Assembly (NCBI GenBank): GCA_905221605.1
Contig: CAJNDS010002500.1
Location: 324,994 to 388,993 of the forward strand
DNA: 64,000 bases
Source of the DNA: Symbiodinium natans
Lineage: Eukaryota > Sar > Dinophyceae > Suessiales > Symbiodiniaceae
Direction: 5' to 3'
Shown here: positions 1 to 10,639 of the stretch, piece by piece
Position numbering within the stretch: position 1 is the first letter of the stretch
Layout: every line of letters starts with the position of its first letter
Program-made: the position numbers and the translations under genes
The notes under the pieces: model-generated
Seen by the model: only the letters and a program-made list of their open reading frames with translations
The model's database searches: none
Told to the model about the DNA's origin: nothing

Positions 1-1128
1 ATTCAACGTCTCAATGAGTCTTTGGAAATCGCCATGGAAACGATCGTACACTGTAATGAGTGCATCCCGAATGGAGATACGCACCAAGGCATTGATAGAT
101 TCAAAGCCCCCCGGCGCGTTCTCCACCAGCGCATGGATCAATTTCAGGTCCCTCTGGTCCGTGGCCTCGGCGCTGCGCAAGTCCAGCGCCGCCAGGCGCT
201 CAGCCACAGCCATGCAGACGTCGGTGCCGCCGACGCCGGCGGAGAGGACCCCAGAGGAAGTGCTCATCACAAAGCCCTGGTAGCGGGCGGCCTCCTGGTC
301 CTCCTTCCGCCGCTCATGGCAAAGACGAAATGTTTGGAAGACTTCGAAAAGGCACCAGGCACGTTGCAACGGCAAGGCCTCCTCGTCCAAAACCATGAGA
401 GTTCCTTGGCACCTCCTGTCATGCATGGCCTTGAAGAATGAGGAGCTGCAAATGTCACCATTCCCCAGTTCCTCCTTGATGTGGTGCTGGCTGTTGCTAA
501 AGGTGCAGACCCAGTATGCCAAGCCGCGGCCCTCACCCGCAACATGGTGCCCATGCCGCTGGAGCGCCTCCATGAAGTGGCGCACGGTCATGCCCCAATA
601 GTGGCTCACGAACCAGCTCAGAGCCTTCGGGCCAACCAACTCCGCGTAGGACACTAAATCACGTGCGGTCAAGGGGATCACCAAGTTGGATGACACAAAG
701 TACATGTTCCGGTCGCGGATGAAGGTTTGGAAGAACTCTTGAAAAAACAGGAGCTGCTTCAACGCCACCCCACGTGCTGCACCTCTTTCAACGGCTATCG
801 GTTTAGCAGGACCAGATTGTCGGAGCTGTTCCAGGAATCGCGTTCGGCTCTCGCTGATCGGCGTGTTCGCACAATTCTGCTGCTGGCGAAACTGAACACC
901 TAAGGTGCACAGCACTGCAACGAATCCAACAGCTGAAAGCATCAGCGGCGTCAAAAATCCACTTAGAGCGGCTCCCAAGGCCACAGCCCCAAAGGCCAGA
1001 ATCCAACATGCCAAAGGCACGTTAAGATAGCCTGCGTGCCACAGGGCAGTCCAGACCCCGAGCCTGAACCAGCCAACAGAAGTCTCCATCGGTCGGCCTT
1101 TCAGACACAGCACAAATAGCACAAATAG
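1..1128 (-). CDS. Exon 3: membrane helices plus cytoplasmic W-x-C-x-F / RAWCLFE domain, partial
   Basis: 376 codons without a stop, running off the left edge. Near the start are two hydrophobic helices (VPLACWILAFGAVALGAAL and FLTPLMLSAVGFVAVLCTLG), then a soluble region. Landmarks in order: KQLLFFQEFFQTF, SHYWGMTVRHFMEAL, YWVCTFSNSQHHIKEELG, SSFFKAMHDRRCQGTLMVLD, LQRAWCLFEVFQTF, VLSAGVGGTDVC, and a C-terminal helix-rich part. The block from YWGMTV to RAWCLFE matches a domain I recall as widespread in dinoflagellate proteins (W-x-C-x-[FY]-[SA]-N-x-Q, then a VLD and an R-x-WC-x-[FY]-E motif). It has no function that I know of, and this recognition is from memory. The real reading frame is not one of the ATG-started frames here, so it is easily missed. 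Confidence 0.72.
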
Positions 1129-4100
1129 CTCTCATGTTCTGCTTGCTTTTCAGAATACCTTTAATGTAGGGAAGCAAGGAAGGCAACTACTAGGGGGCCC
1201 TCCTCCCCCTCACAGCTCTCAGGTTCCAAGTCCTAGAAGCTCGGATCTGAACCCCTTTCCAGTGCAACTCCAACTTACCGTCCCAGCAACCGGACAGGGT
1301 GCTCAAGAGCAAGGAATGCCAGCGCGCACCCCACAAAGACACGAAAGAATCTTGGAAACGCACACCAGGATGTCGACCACGACCCCGACGGAGACCACCG
1401 ACCGCCAAGAGACCAACAAAGCAGATCAAGAAAGACACCAAAAGACCACCCACCAGGAGACCACCAGGAGGAGCAGCAGGAGCTAGATCTCATCCGGCAG
1501 GCTGCCGGATGAGACAAAGTACACCCGGGAGAGCACTCGGAGAGGCCGAATCCACGCAGAAGATCCCTAAACCCTAAACCCTAAGACATCGTCCTTCAAA
1601 ATTCAAAACATGCAAGCAAGTCCTCGGCCGGTGTCACGGGCCGGGTGCGCCGCGCGTGCACTTCGCGGTGCCACCGATCTTAATCCTCTTATTTTGCTCT
1701 GAACGTTATTAAACCCCAAACGGTGACATGTGCACACTGTTTGGGGAATGTTAGAGGCCCAGGCCCCACATAGCCCCACAACCCCCAAAAGTCCAAGCGC
1801 AAGACCCCAAGCCCCCATGCCCGACTGTGGCCACGATGAAGCCTTCTCCGTGGGCGTGGAGGAGAAGCCTCTCTTTGCTGACCCTTTTGACGTTCCATTG
1901 TTGGGTATCGATGGTATCCAGCCAGGGAACCCCGGTTGAACTGAAGCTGACACTGGCCGCGCCACGCAGCCAGTGTCCTCCGTGGCTGGTGATGATCACG
2001 CTGCCTTCGATCTGCCTGGTAATATCAGCAATGGGCACCACATATGCGAAGGCCATCGCCGAGAAGCAGAGGCAGCAGACCAAAGACACGAAGAACGCAA
2101 GCAAGGCAATCCATTGAAGAGGGGGCAGCGTGCACTGCAAGCCCGTTTCGTCAACTGCGTAGACCAACAGACCTCTTTGCCCATTGCACACCACACAGGA
2201 AGTACCGCCTGAGGATGGTATCTGCCCGAAGTCGCACGAGATGCCTGGGGTTGCTTCTTGTGATATCCCGTGGCCCTCGAAAGACGCAAATTGTTTTCAT
2301 GCGTTGTGTTCGGCTTTGTAAATTACAAGAGAATTACAAGAACATGAAGACAGCTAGTTCTGTTTCCACCCTGGAAGCATGACAGGCTGGCTTCCGGAGC
2401 GTGTCTGCCAATGGGACAGTCTTTGCATTCACTGGCGCCAAGGGTCTGAGAATACTTTCCTGCCTGGCAAGCAGCACAGGCAGAACTGCCAAGGGTAGCA
2501 TATCGACCTGGCCTGCACTGGCGGCATTCCTGGCTGTCAGCAAAGCTCCCTGCGGGACATATCTGGCAACTTAAGCTGTGGTGGATGCTAGGGTGCCCTA
2601 AGCGCGTCACATTCATGTACGTCTCAATATGCCCTGCAGGACACCCTCCCTCTGTGCAGGTCCGATGTCCTGCTGAGTCGAAGCCACCAAAGGCCTCCGC
2701 AGCGCAAATACAGGAACCGTTGCCCTTGACTACAGTCTCATATGGTCTACTGGCACGATCCATGGCACGATCCATGGTGAACTGCGCATAGGCATCATCG
2801 ACGCAGACACCCCGAGCAGCGCAAGCCGCCCCTGCAGAATCACAAGGACACTGCAGGCAGCTGTGCACATGGGGGTTGCCGAACTTGTAGGATGAGGTGT
2901 AGTAGCCCACTGCGCAGCCAGAGCAATCGCTGAGCGACCGATCCTTGTTGCACGAGCACTGGCCGGAGCCCAAACAAGAACCCCGTCCACTGCAAACTTG
3001 AGGTGGCGTGCAGAAACCGGGATCTCTTACGTAAGGCTCTTGGTCCGCACCATTTTGAAGGACCAAGAGGTCGATGTCACCGTCGTTGTCCCAATCCCCA
3101 GCTGCGAGCCCGCGCATTGCATAAGAAACCCGGTCATCAGGGAAGCTTTGCGGGAAACAAGGCATGTCACACCGGAGCCGGCCATCCTCCTGCTTGCAAG
3201 AGACTGCCCCTTGATATGAATAATGCTTGTAGTGCTCGTACCAATATCGAATCAAGTCAAGATCCCCATCGCCGTCGCAGTCCATGACCTTCCAAGCCCA
3301 GTCTGATTGAAAATCGCCTGTGCTTGGCAAATCGCAGAAGCTGTGGTTCTCGCGGCGGACGAGCTTCCCAGCCACCTGCTCAAAGAAGGCTGCGCCGCAG
3401 GGCCCGTCAACCCCAGGGCCAAGCAGTAGGTCCAGATCACCATCCTGGTCCCAGTCGATCAGCTGCAGGGGCTGCCCTTCCTGCCTGTGCCATTGGCTTA
3501 ACTTCAGCGGCACCGAGACGCCCAGAAAGTGCTGGGATGCGTTCAGCTCTCGAAGCTGAACGCCGTCGTTGTCGAAGACTCGAATCAGACCATCGCTGCT
3601 GGTCACCACAAGATCGGTATCTCCATCGCTGTCCCAATCCACTGCGGTGATGCCTGTCCTGGCACCATTCCAGACAAGGGGAACAAGATCAAAGTCCATG
3701 TCATCTTCAACCGGTCTGCCTTGCACTTGCGTGAAGAGGCGAAGTTTTGCCGGCTCTGCCACCAGCAAGTCAAGATGGCCATCCATATTCCAATCCACAA
3801 GTTGCGGTCGCCCATCGGTGAACGACAAGCCAGCGAAGGGGTTCATGCTCTCCTTCCTCTCAACGAAGGCCGTGGAGCGGCTTCGCACATACACCGAAGA
3901 GCCTGTAAATAAGTCCGTCAGCCCATCTCCGTTCCAATCAATTGCCTGGAAACCCGCTGTGCCAAAGCTCATTACCGAACCCACCCCTCCGGGTGCTGTC
4001 ATAAAGGTCCCGTCTGCAAGCTGCTCTGCATAAATGACTCCGCGAAAAGCCATGGCGTAATGCTCCGAGTAGCAAGCAACAATAATATCGAAATCCCCAT

Positions 4101-4869
4101 CGTCGTCCCAATCAGTCACCCTGAAGACTTCCTGGCGATCAGAAGCTTTGCAGAGCGCAAGGCCGTTGAACGGGTTAGATCCCTCCGGGACTTCATGAAG
4201 TTCCCCGCCCCGGTTCCGAAAGTAGCGGATCTGCTCATGGGACCAGAACAGCATATCCTCCCGCCCGTCCTGATCCCAATCAACAACTTGGGCAACCATG
4301 TGCAAACTGCATTCAAACAAATCTGACAATGGAACGAGCTTGGGAGCTTCACCTTCAACCAGGGAGAAAGAGGCGTTTGCCGCGTTTGCGTTCTGCACAT
4401 GTTCCAAGTACCTGAGCTTGAGACGTGGACAGTCCGACTCGTTCGCTGTTGCCTCGTCAGTCATGATGACGTCCAGGTCTCCATCTCCATCCCAGTCCGT
4501 CAATTCCAGAACCGTGGGGTTCCGTATCTTCGACAGGCTAGGCCCTGAGAAATTCACAAGAACCTGCCTTCCTTCCGATAGATTCCCTCCCAAGCGCTCG
4601 TAGAACCACAGCTTACCATCCCGTAGGACAAGCGCATCCATGTCCCCATCGCTGTCTATATCGCCCAAGCGAACAGTGGCGAACCATGGCCTCAGCTCCT
4701 CGAACTGACCTAAAGCCTCAACCTCTGTGAGTTCATACTGGTTTCCGTAGCATTGACCTTTGTTGCGCCAGCACCACTCGCCTGCAACACAGGCACTCCA
4801 GAGTGTCACGAATGCCGTGCGAATGGCCATGGAGATTCTCGGGGAGCTTCCTAGGGCTGCCGTCTTCAT
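1..4869 (-). CDS. Multi-exon FG-GAP/EGF/ephrin-like receptor-type protein, 3'-partial
   Basis: Gene-level entry; exons are listed separately. The inferred model joins 4869-2370, 2244-1826 and 1128-1 and continues off the left edge. It would encode a surface protein: signal peptide, about ten FG-GAP/VCBS-type calcium-binding repeats, EGF-like and ephrin-receptor/TNFR-like cysteine modules, a transmembrane helix, two more hydrophobic helices and a large soluble domain. FG-GAP and EGF modules in other eukaryotes mediate adhesion or ligand binding; the ligand here is unknown. Both junctions keep frame: exon 1 ends in phase 1, exon 2 (419 nt) restores phase 0, and exon 3 opens in phase 0. Both introns can be read as GT-AG. 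I infer one gene from frame continuity and membrane topology; two adjacent genes cannot be excluded without transcript data. I know of no symbol. Confidence 0.72.
1488..1514. repeat. Perfect hairpin, 12-bp arms, 3-nt loop
   Basis: Arms 1488-1499 and 1503-1514 (TCTCATCCGGCA / TGCCGGATGAGA) around GGC. It lies in intron 2 of the receptor-type gene. It could be a cruciform or the core of a decayed foldback element. No target-site duplication was seen. Confidence 0.6.
1565..1585. repeat. Interstitial telomere-like repeat, CCCTAAA x3
   Basis: Three tandem CCCTAAA heptamers inside an intron; the C-rich strand is on the plus strand. Confidence 0.9.
1826..2244 (-). CDS. Exon 2: last cysteine module, transmembrane helix, juxtamembrane region
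   Basis: 419 nt, about 140 residues. It starts with the last Cys pairs (ISCDFGQ, then TSCVVCNGQRG), which complete the cysteine-rich stalk. A strong helix follows (PLQWIALLAFFVSLVCCLCF and onward to AYVV), then a soluble stretch with the motifs SVIITSHGGHW and HAHGEGFIVATV. Without splicing, the frame runs to 1751 through low-quality sequence. A GT directly after ATA-GCC-ACA (1825/1824) is the preferred donor because it leaves phase 0, as exon 3 needs. A GC donor a few bases further on is possible but gives the wrong phase. Confidence 0.68.
2245..2369 (-). other. Intron 1 (GT-AG, 125 bp)
   Basis: Donor TTCCAGG|GTGGAAACAG at 2370/2369 and acceptor CAACCCCAG|GCATCTCG at 2245/2244. Splicing changes the short unspliced tail of exon 1 into a Cys-containing sequence (F-Q-G-I-S-C-D-F-G) that continues the ephrin-like cysteine spacing and leads into the transmembrane helix. 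The AG|G acceptor is common in dinoflagellates. Junctions are inferred. Confidence 0.65.
2370..4869 (-). CDS. Exon 1: signal peptide, FG-GAP repeats, EGF and ephrin-like modules
   Basis: About 833 codons. ATGs lie at 4869 and 4830; the second gives the cleaner signal peptide (MAIRTAFVTLWSACVAG, then EWCW). Residues about 65-615 hold ten D-x-D-x-D-G-D-x-D motifs, for example DWDGDGDLDVI, DWDQDGREDML, DWDDDGDFDII, DWNMDGHLDLL and DWDNDGDIDLL. This is the calcium-loop signature of FG-GAP/VCBS blades, enough for a beta-propeller-like fold. Then come an EGF-like module (CSGRGSCLGSGQCSC), a second Cys-rich stretch, and repeats of the C-x2-G-x-Y/F-x6-10-C-x2-C type (CPAGSFADSQECRQC, CQAGKYSQTLGASECKDC), as in ephrin-receptor-like modules. 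A 12-nt in-frame duplication (Met-Asp-Arg-Ala twice) lies at about 2752-2777. The frame runs on to 2323, but a GT donor at 2369/2368 joins a well-matched next exon. Confidence 0.85.
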
Positions 4870-5239
4870 AGGATAAGACCATGCATTCTGGGAAATGCAA
4901 ACTGACTAGTCTGTGCAACAAGAGGCTCAAGACTAGGTCAGATCATGTCTGCCGGCCGGCGGACAGTCTCGGATTCGACATTTCATACCCGAATGACAGT
5001 GCCTTTTGTTTTAAATGTAAGGGCATTCTCAGCATGTCTGCAGGCTCTGCTCCACGCCGGAAAGCTTAAAGCAGCTCGAAACAGGATTCGTCACAAGCCC
5101 GTGTTCGATTCCAACCTGGCCCGCGGACAGCACCCATCTTCAGGACGCTTCACGGACCTTCAGTGGAGGTCTGGGTTGAAGAGGCTTGGGGGTGCAGGCT
5201 ACTTGAAGACCGAGAGGATGAATTAGAGCAAGACATATA
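4870..5239. other. 5' flank of the receptor-type gene, no gene seen
   Basis: About 370 bp with only short frames. It should hold the promoter, but I see no TATA-like or other motif I could defend. No full spliced-leader sequence is present, as expected because dinoflagellate leaders are added in trans. Confidence 0.4.
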
Positions 5240-5289
5240 AAGAGAGAGAGAGAGAGAGAGACAGAGAGATATATATATATATATATATA
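5240..5289. repeat. (GA)n-(TA)n compound microsatellite
   Basis: An AG run of about 20 nt, a short interruption (ACAGAGAG), then a TA run of about 20 nt. It is AT-rich and easily melted, directly upstream of the receptor-type gene. Confidence 0.9.
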
Positions 5290-5890
5290 GAATGGTGCAT
5301 CAGCCGGCCCCCGATTCCTTGCTCGTTTAGTGGTGCTTCCTTGCTCGTTTAGTGTACAAGCTGTTGCCGCTGCCGAGGGCCCAGCAGTTCAAAATACGCA
5401 TCTGAAGGATTAGCAACGATGGTCGACGGGCTCAAACGCTCCCTAGCAGCTTTTGTTGACTGAGGGAACAGCAACAGGACAAAGCTGTCACATGAGTGGT
5501 GGTTGCTGTCTGTCGTTTGTTGGTTGTTGGTTTCGGCTTTGCCGCTTTGTCTTGTTGTGGCGGTTGTTGTGGCGATTGTGGTTGTGGTTGTGGTTGTGGT
5601 TGTCGTTGTCGTTGTGGCTGTGGTTGGGGTTGCGGTTGCGGTTGTGGTTGCGGTTGTGTCTGTGTGTGACACCTGCTAGGACATGCAAGGAGTCACTTCC
5701 AAGACACACCACGTAACAACAAACAACAGCATTGTGAAGTGCAGAGGGGGTGCAAATTGGTGCTGAAGCAACCGTCCCGAGGCTGCGGCACAGCACCTTA
5801 GCAACGGGCTTTCGAGGTATTTACCCCATGGTCGGCAGATGAGGGAATGGATCCAACAGGAGGCAAGCAAGGATGAGATGTCATACAACA
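5290..5890. repeat. Intergenic DNA with a GTTGTG hexanucleotide tract
   Basis: The core at about 5,570-5,662 is GTTGTG/GTTGCG hexamers. On the minus strand this yields Thr/His/Asn-rich open frames that are products of the repeat, not genes. A 21-nt phrase ending in CTCGTTTAGTG occurs twice near 5,320-5,354. Confidence 0.8.
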
Positions 5891-5973
5891 ACCCTAAACC
5901 TTAAACCCTAAACTCTAAACCCTAAGCCCTAAACCCTCAACCCTCAACCTTAAACCCTCAACCCTCAACCCTA
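5891..5973. repeat. Degenerate CCCTAAA/CCCTCAA telomere-like array
   Basis: About twelve heptamers, mixing CCCTAAA with CCCTCAA, CTCTAAA and CCTTAAA variants. The variants mark it as old compared with the perfect array at 6,500. Confidence 0.85.
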
Positions 5974-6499
5974 CCTGGGTTAACGGAGGAGGAAACTCCC
6001 AGAAATGCCCAAACAGTGCGAATTGTTCTACACACGACAAGACTGCATATTCCATACATCGGAGTTTCTGAGTTTCTTCTCCGAACGATTCGGTTCTTTT
6101 GGGTAGGTTTTGGCAGCTTCCTGGGGTGCCGCGCGAGAAGGAGAAAACGGTCCAGAGTTTGCTTTGGGGGGGGGTTGGGGGGGGGCTCTAGGGGGCTAGG
6201 GGTTTAGGAATTCAAGGGTTGCTTGGGGCTTAAGGGTTGTTTAGGGCTATTTGGGGGGGTTCCAGAGTCAGAGAGTTGGGGCCTTTCGGGCCACATAAGG
6301 TCGATGAGCTCTTCGAAGTGCTCTTTCGGGTTCCATCCATGCTGTTTTTCGGTGCAGCGGCTACCTGAATGAAAGGCCCAAAGATGAAAGAAGGAAGAGC
6401 TTCGGGTTTAGGATCTAGTCCGCTGTCATCCTCTGCCTTGTGGCGTCGCGCTGTGGACATTGCCGCGGCGACTCTCCATCCGAGAACAGATGCTGCTTC
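5974..6499. other. Intergenic, G-rich, no gene seen
   Basis: Contains a run of G tracts at about 6,160-6,265 interleaved with degraded TTTAGGG-like words. It could form G-quadruplexes on the plus strand. No supported coding frame. Confidence 0.5.
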
Positions 6500-6628
6500 T
6501 TTAGGGTTTAGGGTTTAGGGTTTAGGGTTTAGGGTTTAGGGTTTAGGGTTTAGGGTTTAGGGTTTAGGGTTTAGGGTTTAGGGTTTAGGGTTTAGGGTTT
6601 AGGGTTTAGGGTTTAGGGTTTAGGGTTT
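6500..6628. repeat. Perfect interstitial telomeric array, TTTAGGG x18
   Basis: Eighteen uninterrupted TTTAGGG heptamers plus a partial unit; the longest perfect array in the window. The G-rich strand is on the plus strand, which at a real chromosome end would point rightwards. Unrelated sequence flanks both sides, so it is interstitial. Confidence 0.97.
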
Positions 6629-7085
6629 GCAAGAAAGTGGCTTACACAGCAAAGCCATGTAGAAAGGAAGAGCAGCAGCAATGTTGGTAAGTATACACTG
6701 CCGGCCGATTCCCAACTTCAAGAGCCTCTGTGGCGGCATCGCATTGCCTCTATACACCGTATAAATCCAAGGATACGGGGCCCGTATGGTTTTTCGAGTT
6801 TTAAAGGCTTGCAACCTTGGTAGTTTACAAGAGGTTGGAGAGAATGTCAGAGGACCTACCAAGTGCGGCACTGAAAGCTGCGCTGAGCCCAGGCTGCCAG
6901 ACCGCTTCACGTGTTAGTCGGCACCCTCTACCACACTACTCTGAGCACGAGAGTGAAGTCAACTAAGGCTAGGTGCGTCTCTCATTTTGTTCTCAGCAAG
7001 TTCGTCAAAGCTGTCTTCGGTGCCCTTTGGACATTTTGGACTCTGGTTGCGTTGTGACCGCAATCTCTGACTTGTCATTGCGTCG
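6629..7085. other. Intergenic DNA left of the satellite, no gene seen
   Basis: Unique-looking sequence between the telomeric array and the satellite. Only short unsupported frames are present. Confidence 0.4.
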
Positions 7086-8494
7086 TCCGGGGTCACAGGG
7101 TGCGTTGCGTCCCGAATGGACCTGGCAGAAAGGGCGCCTACGCCCCTTACAATACTCCAGGCCATCCTGATTCAGCCTCTCTCTCCTAAGTATCCAACAG
7201 CCGGCTCCTGACAAGGTGTTGGCATCAGGTGTCCTTGAAAAAAATCAGCTTCGCAGCTGACCGGAACCCGTCTCACAGAGGTGCTTGCCACCCAGAACTC
7301 ATTGGGGGTCGCAGGGTGCGTTGCGTCCCGAATGGACCTGGCAGAAAGGGCGCCTACGCCCCTTACAATACTCCAGGCCATCCTGATTCAGCCTCTCTCT
7401 CCTAAGTATCCAACAGCCGGCTCCTGACAAGGTGTTGGCATCAGGTGTCCTTGAAAAAAATCAGCTTCGCAGCTGACCGGAACCCGTCTCACAGAGGTGC
7501 TTGCCACCCAGAACTCATTGGGGGTCGCAGGGTGCGTTGCGTCCCGAATGGACCTGGCAGAAAGGGCGCCTACGCCCCTTACAATACTCCAGGCCATCCT
7601 GATTCAGCCTCTCTCTCCTAAGTATCCAACAGCCGGCTCCTGACAAGGTGTTGGCATCAGGTGTCCTTGAAAAAAATCAGCTTCGCAGCTGACCGGAACC
7701 CGTCTCACAGAGGTGCTTGCCACCCAGAACTCATTGGGGGTCGCAGGGTGCGTTGCGTCCCGAATGGACCTGGCAGAAAGGGCGCCTACGCCCCTTACAA
7801 TACTCCAGGCCATCCTGATTCAGCCTCTCTCTCCTAAGTATCCAACAGCCGGCTCCTGACAAGGTGTTGGCATCAGGTGTCCTTGAAAAAAATCAGCTTC
7901 GCAGCTGACCGGAACCCGTCTCACAGAGGTGCTTGCCACCCAGAACTCATTGGGGGTCGCAGGGTGCGTTGCGTCCCGAATGGACCTGGCAGAAAGGGCG
8001 CCTACGCCCCTTACAATACTCCAGGCCATCCTGATTCAGCCTCTCTCTCCTAAGTATCCAACAGCCGGCTCCTGACAAGGTGTTGGCATCAGGTGTCCTT
8101 GAAAAAAATCAGCTTCGCAGCTGACCGGAACCCGTCTCACAGAGGTGCTTGCCACCCAGAACTCATTGGGGGTCGCAGGGTGCGTTGCGTCCCGAATGGA
8201 CCTGGCAGAAAGGGCGCCTACGCCCCTTACAATACTCCAGGCCATCCTGATTCAGCCTCTCTCTCCTAAGTATCCAACAGCCGGCTCCTGACAAGGTGTT
8301 GGCATCAGGTGTCCTTGAAAAAAATCAGCTTCGCAGCTGACCGGAACCCGTCTCACAGAGGTGCTTGCCACCCAGAACTCATTGGGGGTCGCAGGGTGCG
8401 TTGCGTCCCGAATGGACCTGGCAGAAAGGGCGCCTACGCCCCTTACAATACTCCAGGCCATCCTGATTCAGCCTCTCTCTCCTAAGTATCCAGC
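7086..8494. repeat. 216-bp tandem satellite, about 6.5 near-identical units
   Basis: The same landmark (GGGGTCGCAGGGTGCG) recurs every 216 bp at 7305, 7521, 7737 and onward. The full units look identical by eye. The first unit starts from a slightly different sequence (GGGGTCACAGGG) and the last diverges near 8,490. Because 216 is 72 codons, each unit repeats an ATG-started 69-codon minus-strand frame (ends at 7172, 7388, 7604, 7820, 8036, 8252), each closed by its own stop. The product has no recognised domain and the frame is not kept in the diverged relatives at 8,520-8,790 and 22,440-22,690, so I treat it as incidental. No spacers vary, so it is not a CRISPR array. Confidence 0.97.
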
Positions 8495-8790
8495 AGCCGG
8501 CTTTTGACTCAACCTCGCCTCCCAGCGCTCCTGACAAGGTGTTGGCATGAGGTGTCCTTGATAAATCAGCTTCGCAGCTGACCGGAACCCGTGGCATGCG
8601 TGGCATGCGGCCTAGCACCGGCTGAGGGCTGGCCATCAACCTTCATCATCTCTCGGTCTCACAGAGGTGCTTGCCACCCAGAACTCATGGGGGTCACAGG
8701 GTGCGTTGCGTCCCGAATGGACCTGGCAGAAAGGGCGCCTACGCCCCTTAAACACTCCAGGCCATCCTGATTCAGCCTCTCGATTTTCCT
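8495..8790. repeat. Diverged satellite-type unit at the right edge of the 216-bp array
   Basis: Carries the satellite's words (GGTGTTGGCATGAGGTGTCC, CTTCGCAGCTGACCGG, TCCCGAATGGACCTGGCAG) with an extra block (about 8,495-8,530 and 8,590-8,650) that is shared with 22,440-22,590 and absent from the identical units. It looks like the ancestral form from which the array grew. Confidence 0.75.
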
Positions 8791-10639
8791 CTCGGGGTGA
8801 TACTCTGCAAATGGGCACTGGTGGTCGCTTTCCGCTGCAACGGTAAAACATTGCACTGGACCTCGGGAAGGTGAAGCTCCCATGGTTTCTGAAGACCCAG
8901 ACGGCGCTGTGAAGTTCCGGCAGCGTTGGCATGCCAACTCGTGCTTCAGAGGATCCGATGAAACATGTCTTTTTTCCCGTTGAACAGCGCAAAGCATACG
9001 ACCGCTTGTGCTTGGATGTCGTGCAGCTGCAGCGTTCCATTTCTGAGGTCAGATAGCATCCAGTTTGTCGTCTGGTTTCCTGCTTCGAGTTCCTCGATCA
9101 GGGATTTTTGGTTGGGCCGCCCGAATCGTTCTGCCTCCTCACTGATTCCCTCCAACATTTCTCTGCACACATACCTGAGGTCTGCACGCTGGCGAGGTAG
9201 AGTGATGCAGCCCCTGGCCTCTTTGCGAGCCAGCCTCTTCCGACGCAGGGGAACCGGGAGGCAGCGTGAGGCTTTGGGGCCAGGGTGGAGGCGCAGAAAA
9301 GGAGCCAAGTCGAAAACAGGGCAAGATGCCGCGGAGGTGCGGGGGAGGTTCCTTGCAGCTGTGGAGCTCAAGGCGATCATCCTCCGTTCATCGCCCCTTC
9401 GTTTTGCGAGACCTCCCTGAGGTTGTCACTTCATCCACCTTTTGCCTAAGTCCTTGGCAGGGAAGCCGCATGGTGCTGCAGGCGCCTGCGAGCGGGCGTT
9501 GTGCAGCTTCAGGTTCGCTAGCGCCAGGGCGAAGGGCGAGGCAGAGGTGCCGAGCACAGGGCAATCGCAGGCCAGGGATCGGGTTATCGCCTTCGGCACA
9601 GTGGAGCCTGAAACCTTGCAAGGTTTGGGGGGCTCGTCTCGAAGGCAAGAGACTCCTGGGGACCTTGGGCCTTTGGCCTGAGCCGTCGCTTCTGCCACCC
9701 GCGCTAGGCGCGCCTAGCTGCACACCCCGAAAGTGCACGCATGGCGCGGCTCATCAGTGGGACTATGGGGACCACCTGAAGTGCAACAGTTCCAGTCCGG
9801 AAGACCCACCCGACCCAGACACTGGCAAGGCTGTGCGCAAAGGGCACAGGCAAAGCAGGAAGGTTCCTAAAGCGGCTTCGTGGCACTGCTGGCATCAACG
9901 GCCTAGTACGGTGCAAAAGGAAAAGGTCCATCAAAGATGCAGGCTCTTTTTTCGGGGGGCTGGACAAGGGCTCATCCTGGCCCCCACTCGCACTACACAC
10001 AGTGCCGCGTGGCATCCCGTGCACCTTGTGGGCCGCGGGTGAAGGAGGGGAGCCTACCACCACTTTCGCAGGGAACCTATAGAGAGAGATAAGGGGATCC
10101 CAGCGAGGGAGCCCAGAAGCAGGGCTCTTCAAGGCACAAAGGGAGCCTCACGGCTGCATGCTGCCGAAACGCCTGGGCGCGTGGCCGAGTCCAGAGCCGA
10201 GACTCGAGGGCTGCTCTCGAGAGGGCGCTGTCCGCCTGCAGTTGGACGTCTGGCAGCGCAACAATTCCCGGAAGTGCTTTCTGAGCGCTTCTCGCCTTTG
10301 TGATGCTTGAAAGGCTCAGTTCAACACGATGTGGAGGAAGCAGCGAGCTTCTGCTTAGGTTTGTAGATTTTTAAGAGTTGAAGGCCCAGAGCCCGCAGAG
10401 GGCCTGCGCGTTTGCGCCTTGCGAGCGTTCTGAGGGCAAGCTGAGGACACCTGAAAACACGAACGTCGCGCATCACACGGGGCCTTGCTGCGTTCGGTCT
10501 TCTACAGCACCTTAAGGCCCGGAACGCACGAACATGTCCACAGCGCGTGCAGTTCGTACCATGGCGCATGCCTGGCATGCGCGTGGCGAAGATCGGATGC
10601 CTAGCGATGATATTGTGCGGAACTGCGGCTGAAGCGATG

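Larger units (their letters stand above)
1129..1825 (-). other. Intron 2 (about 697 bp) with hairpin and telomere-like repeat
   Basis: Placed between the coding frames of exons 2 and 3. Acceptor ...ATGAGAG|CTATTTG at 1129/1128 follows an in-frame TGA that ends the open frame. It holds a purine/pyrimidine-biased tract around 1370-1480, a perfect 12-bp-arm hairpin and three CCCTAAA heptamers. A small additional exon inside cannot be excluded. Confidence 0.5.

Noticed and set aside
5349-5716. Thr/His/Asn-rich or Leu-rich proteins in the GTTGTG tract
   Set aside because: Translations of a hexanucleotide repeat on both strands, without any non-repeat coding part.
7172-8461. Six identical 69-codon minus-strand frames as a tandem gene family
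   Set aside because: The frame simply repeats with the satellite because 216 is divisible by three. It is not kept in the diverged relatives and has no recognisable domain.
7086-8494. Regular repeat array that might be taken for CRISPR
   Set aside because: The 216-bp units are contiguous with no unique spacers, and the genome is eukaryotic. It is a satellite.
9469-10042. Frame of about 190 codons that stays open in both duplication copies (second copy ends 23,632)
   Set aside because: Indels of 15 and 3 bp keep frame and the stop is shared, which is notable. But most base differences that I can read change the amino acid, no domain is visible, and the sequence is Arg/Pro/Ser-rich GC-biased. 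No sign of selection to keep a protein.
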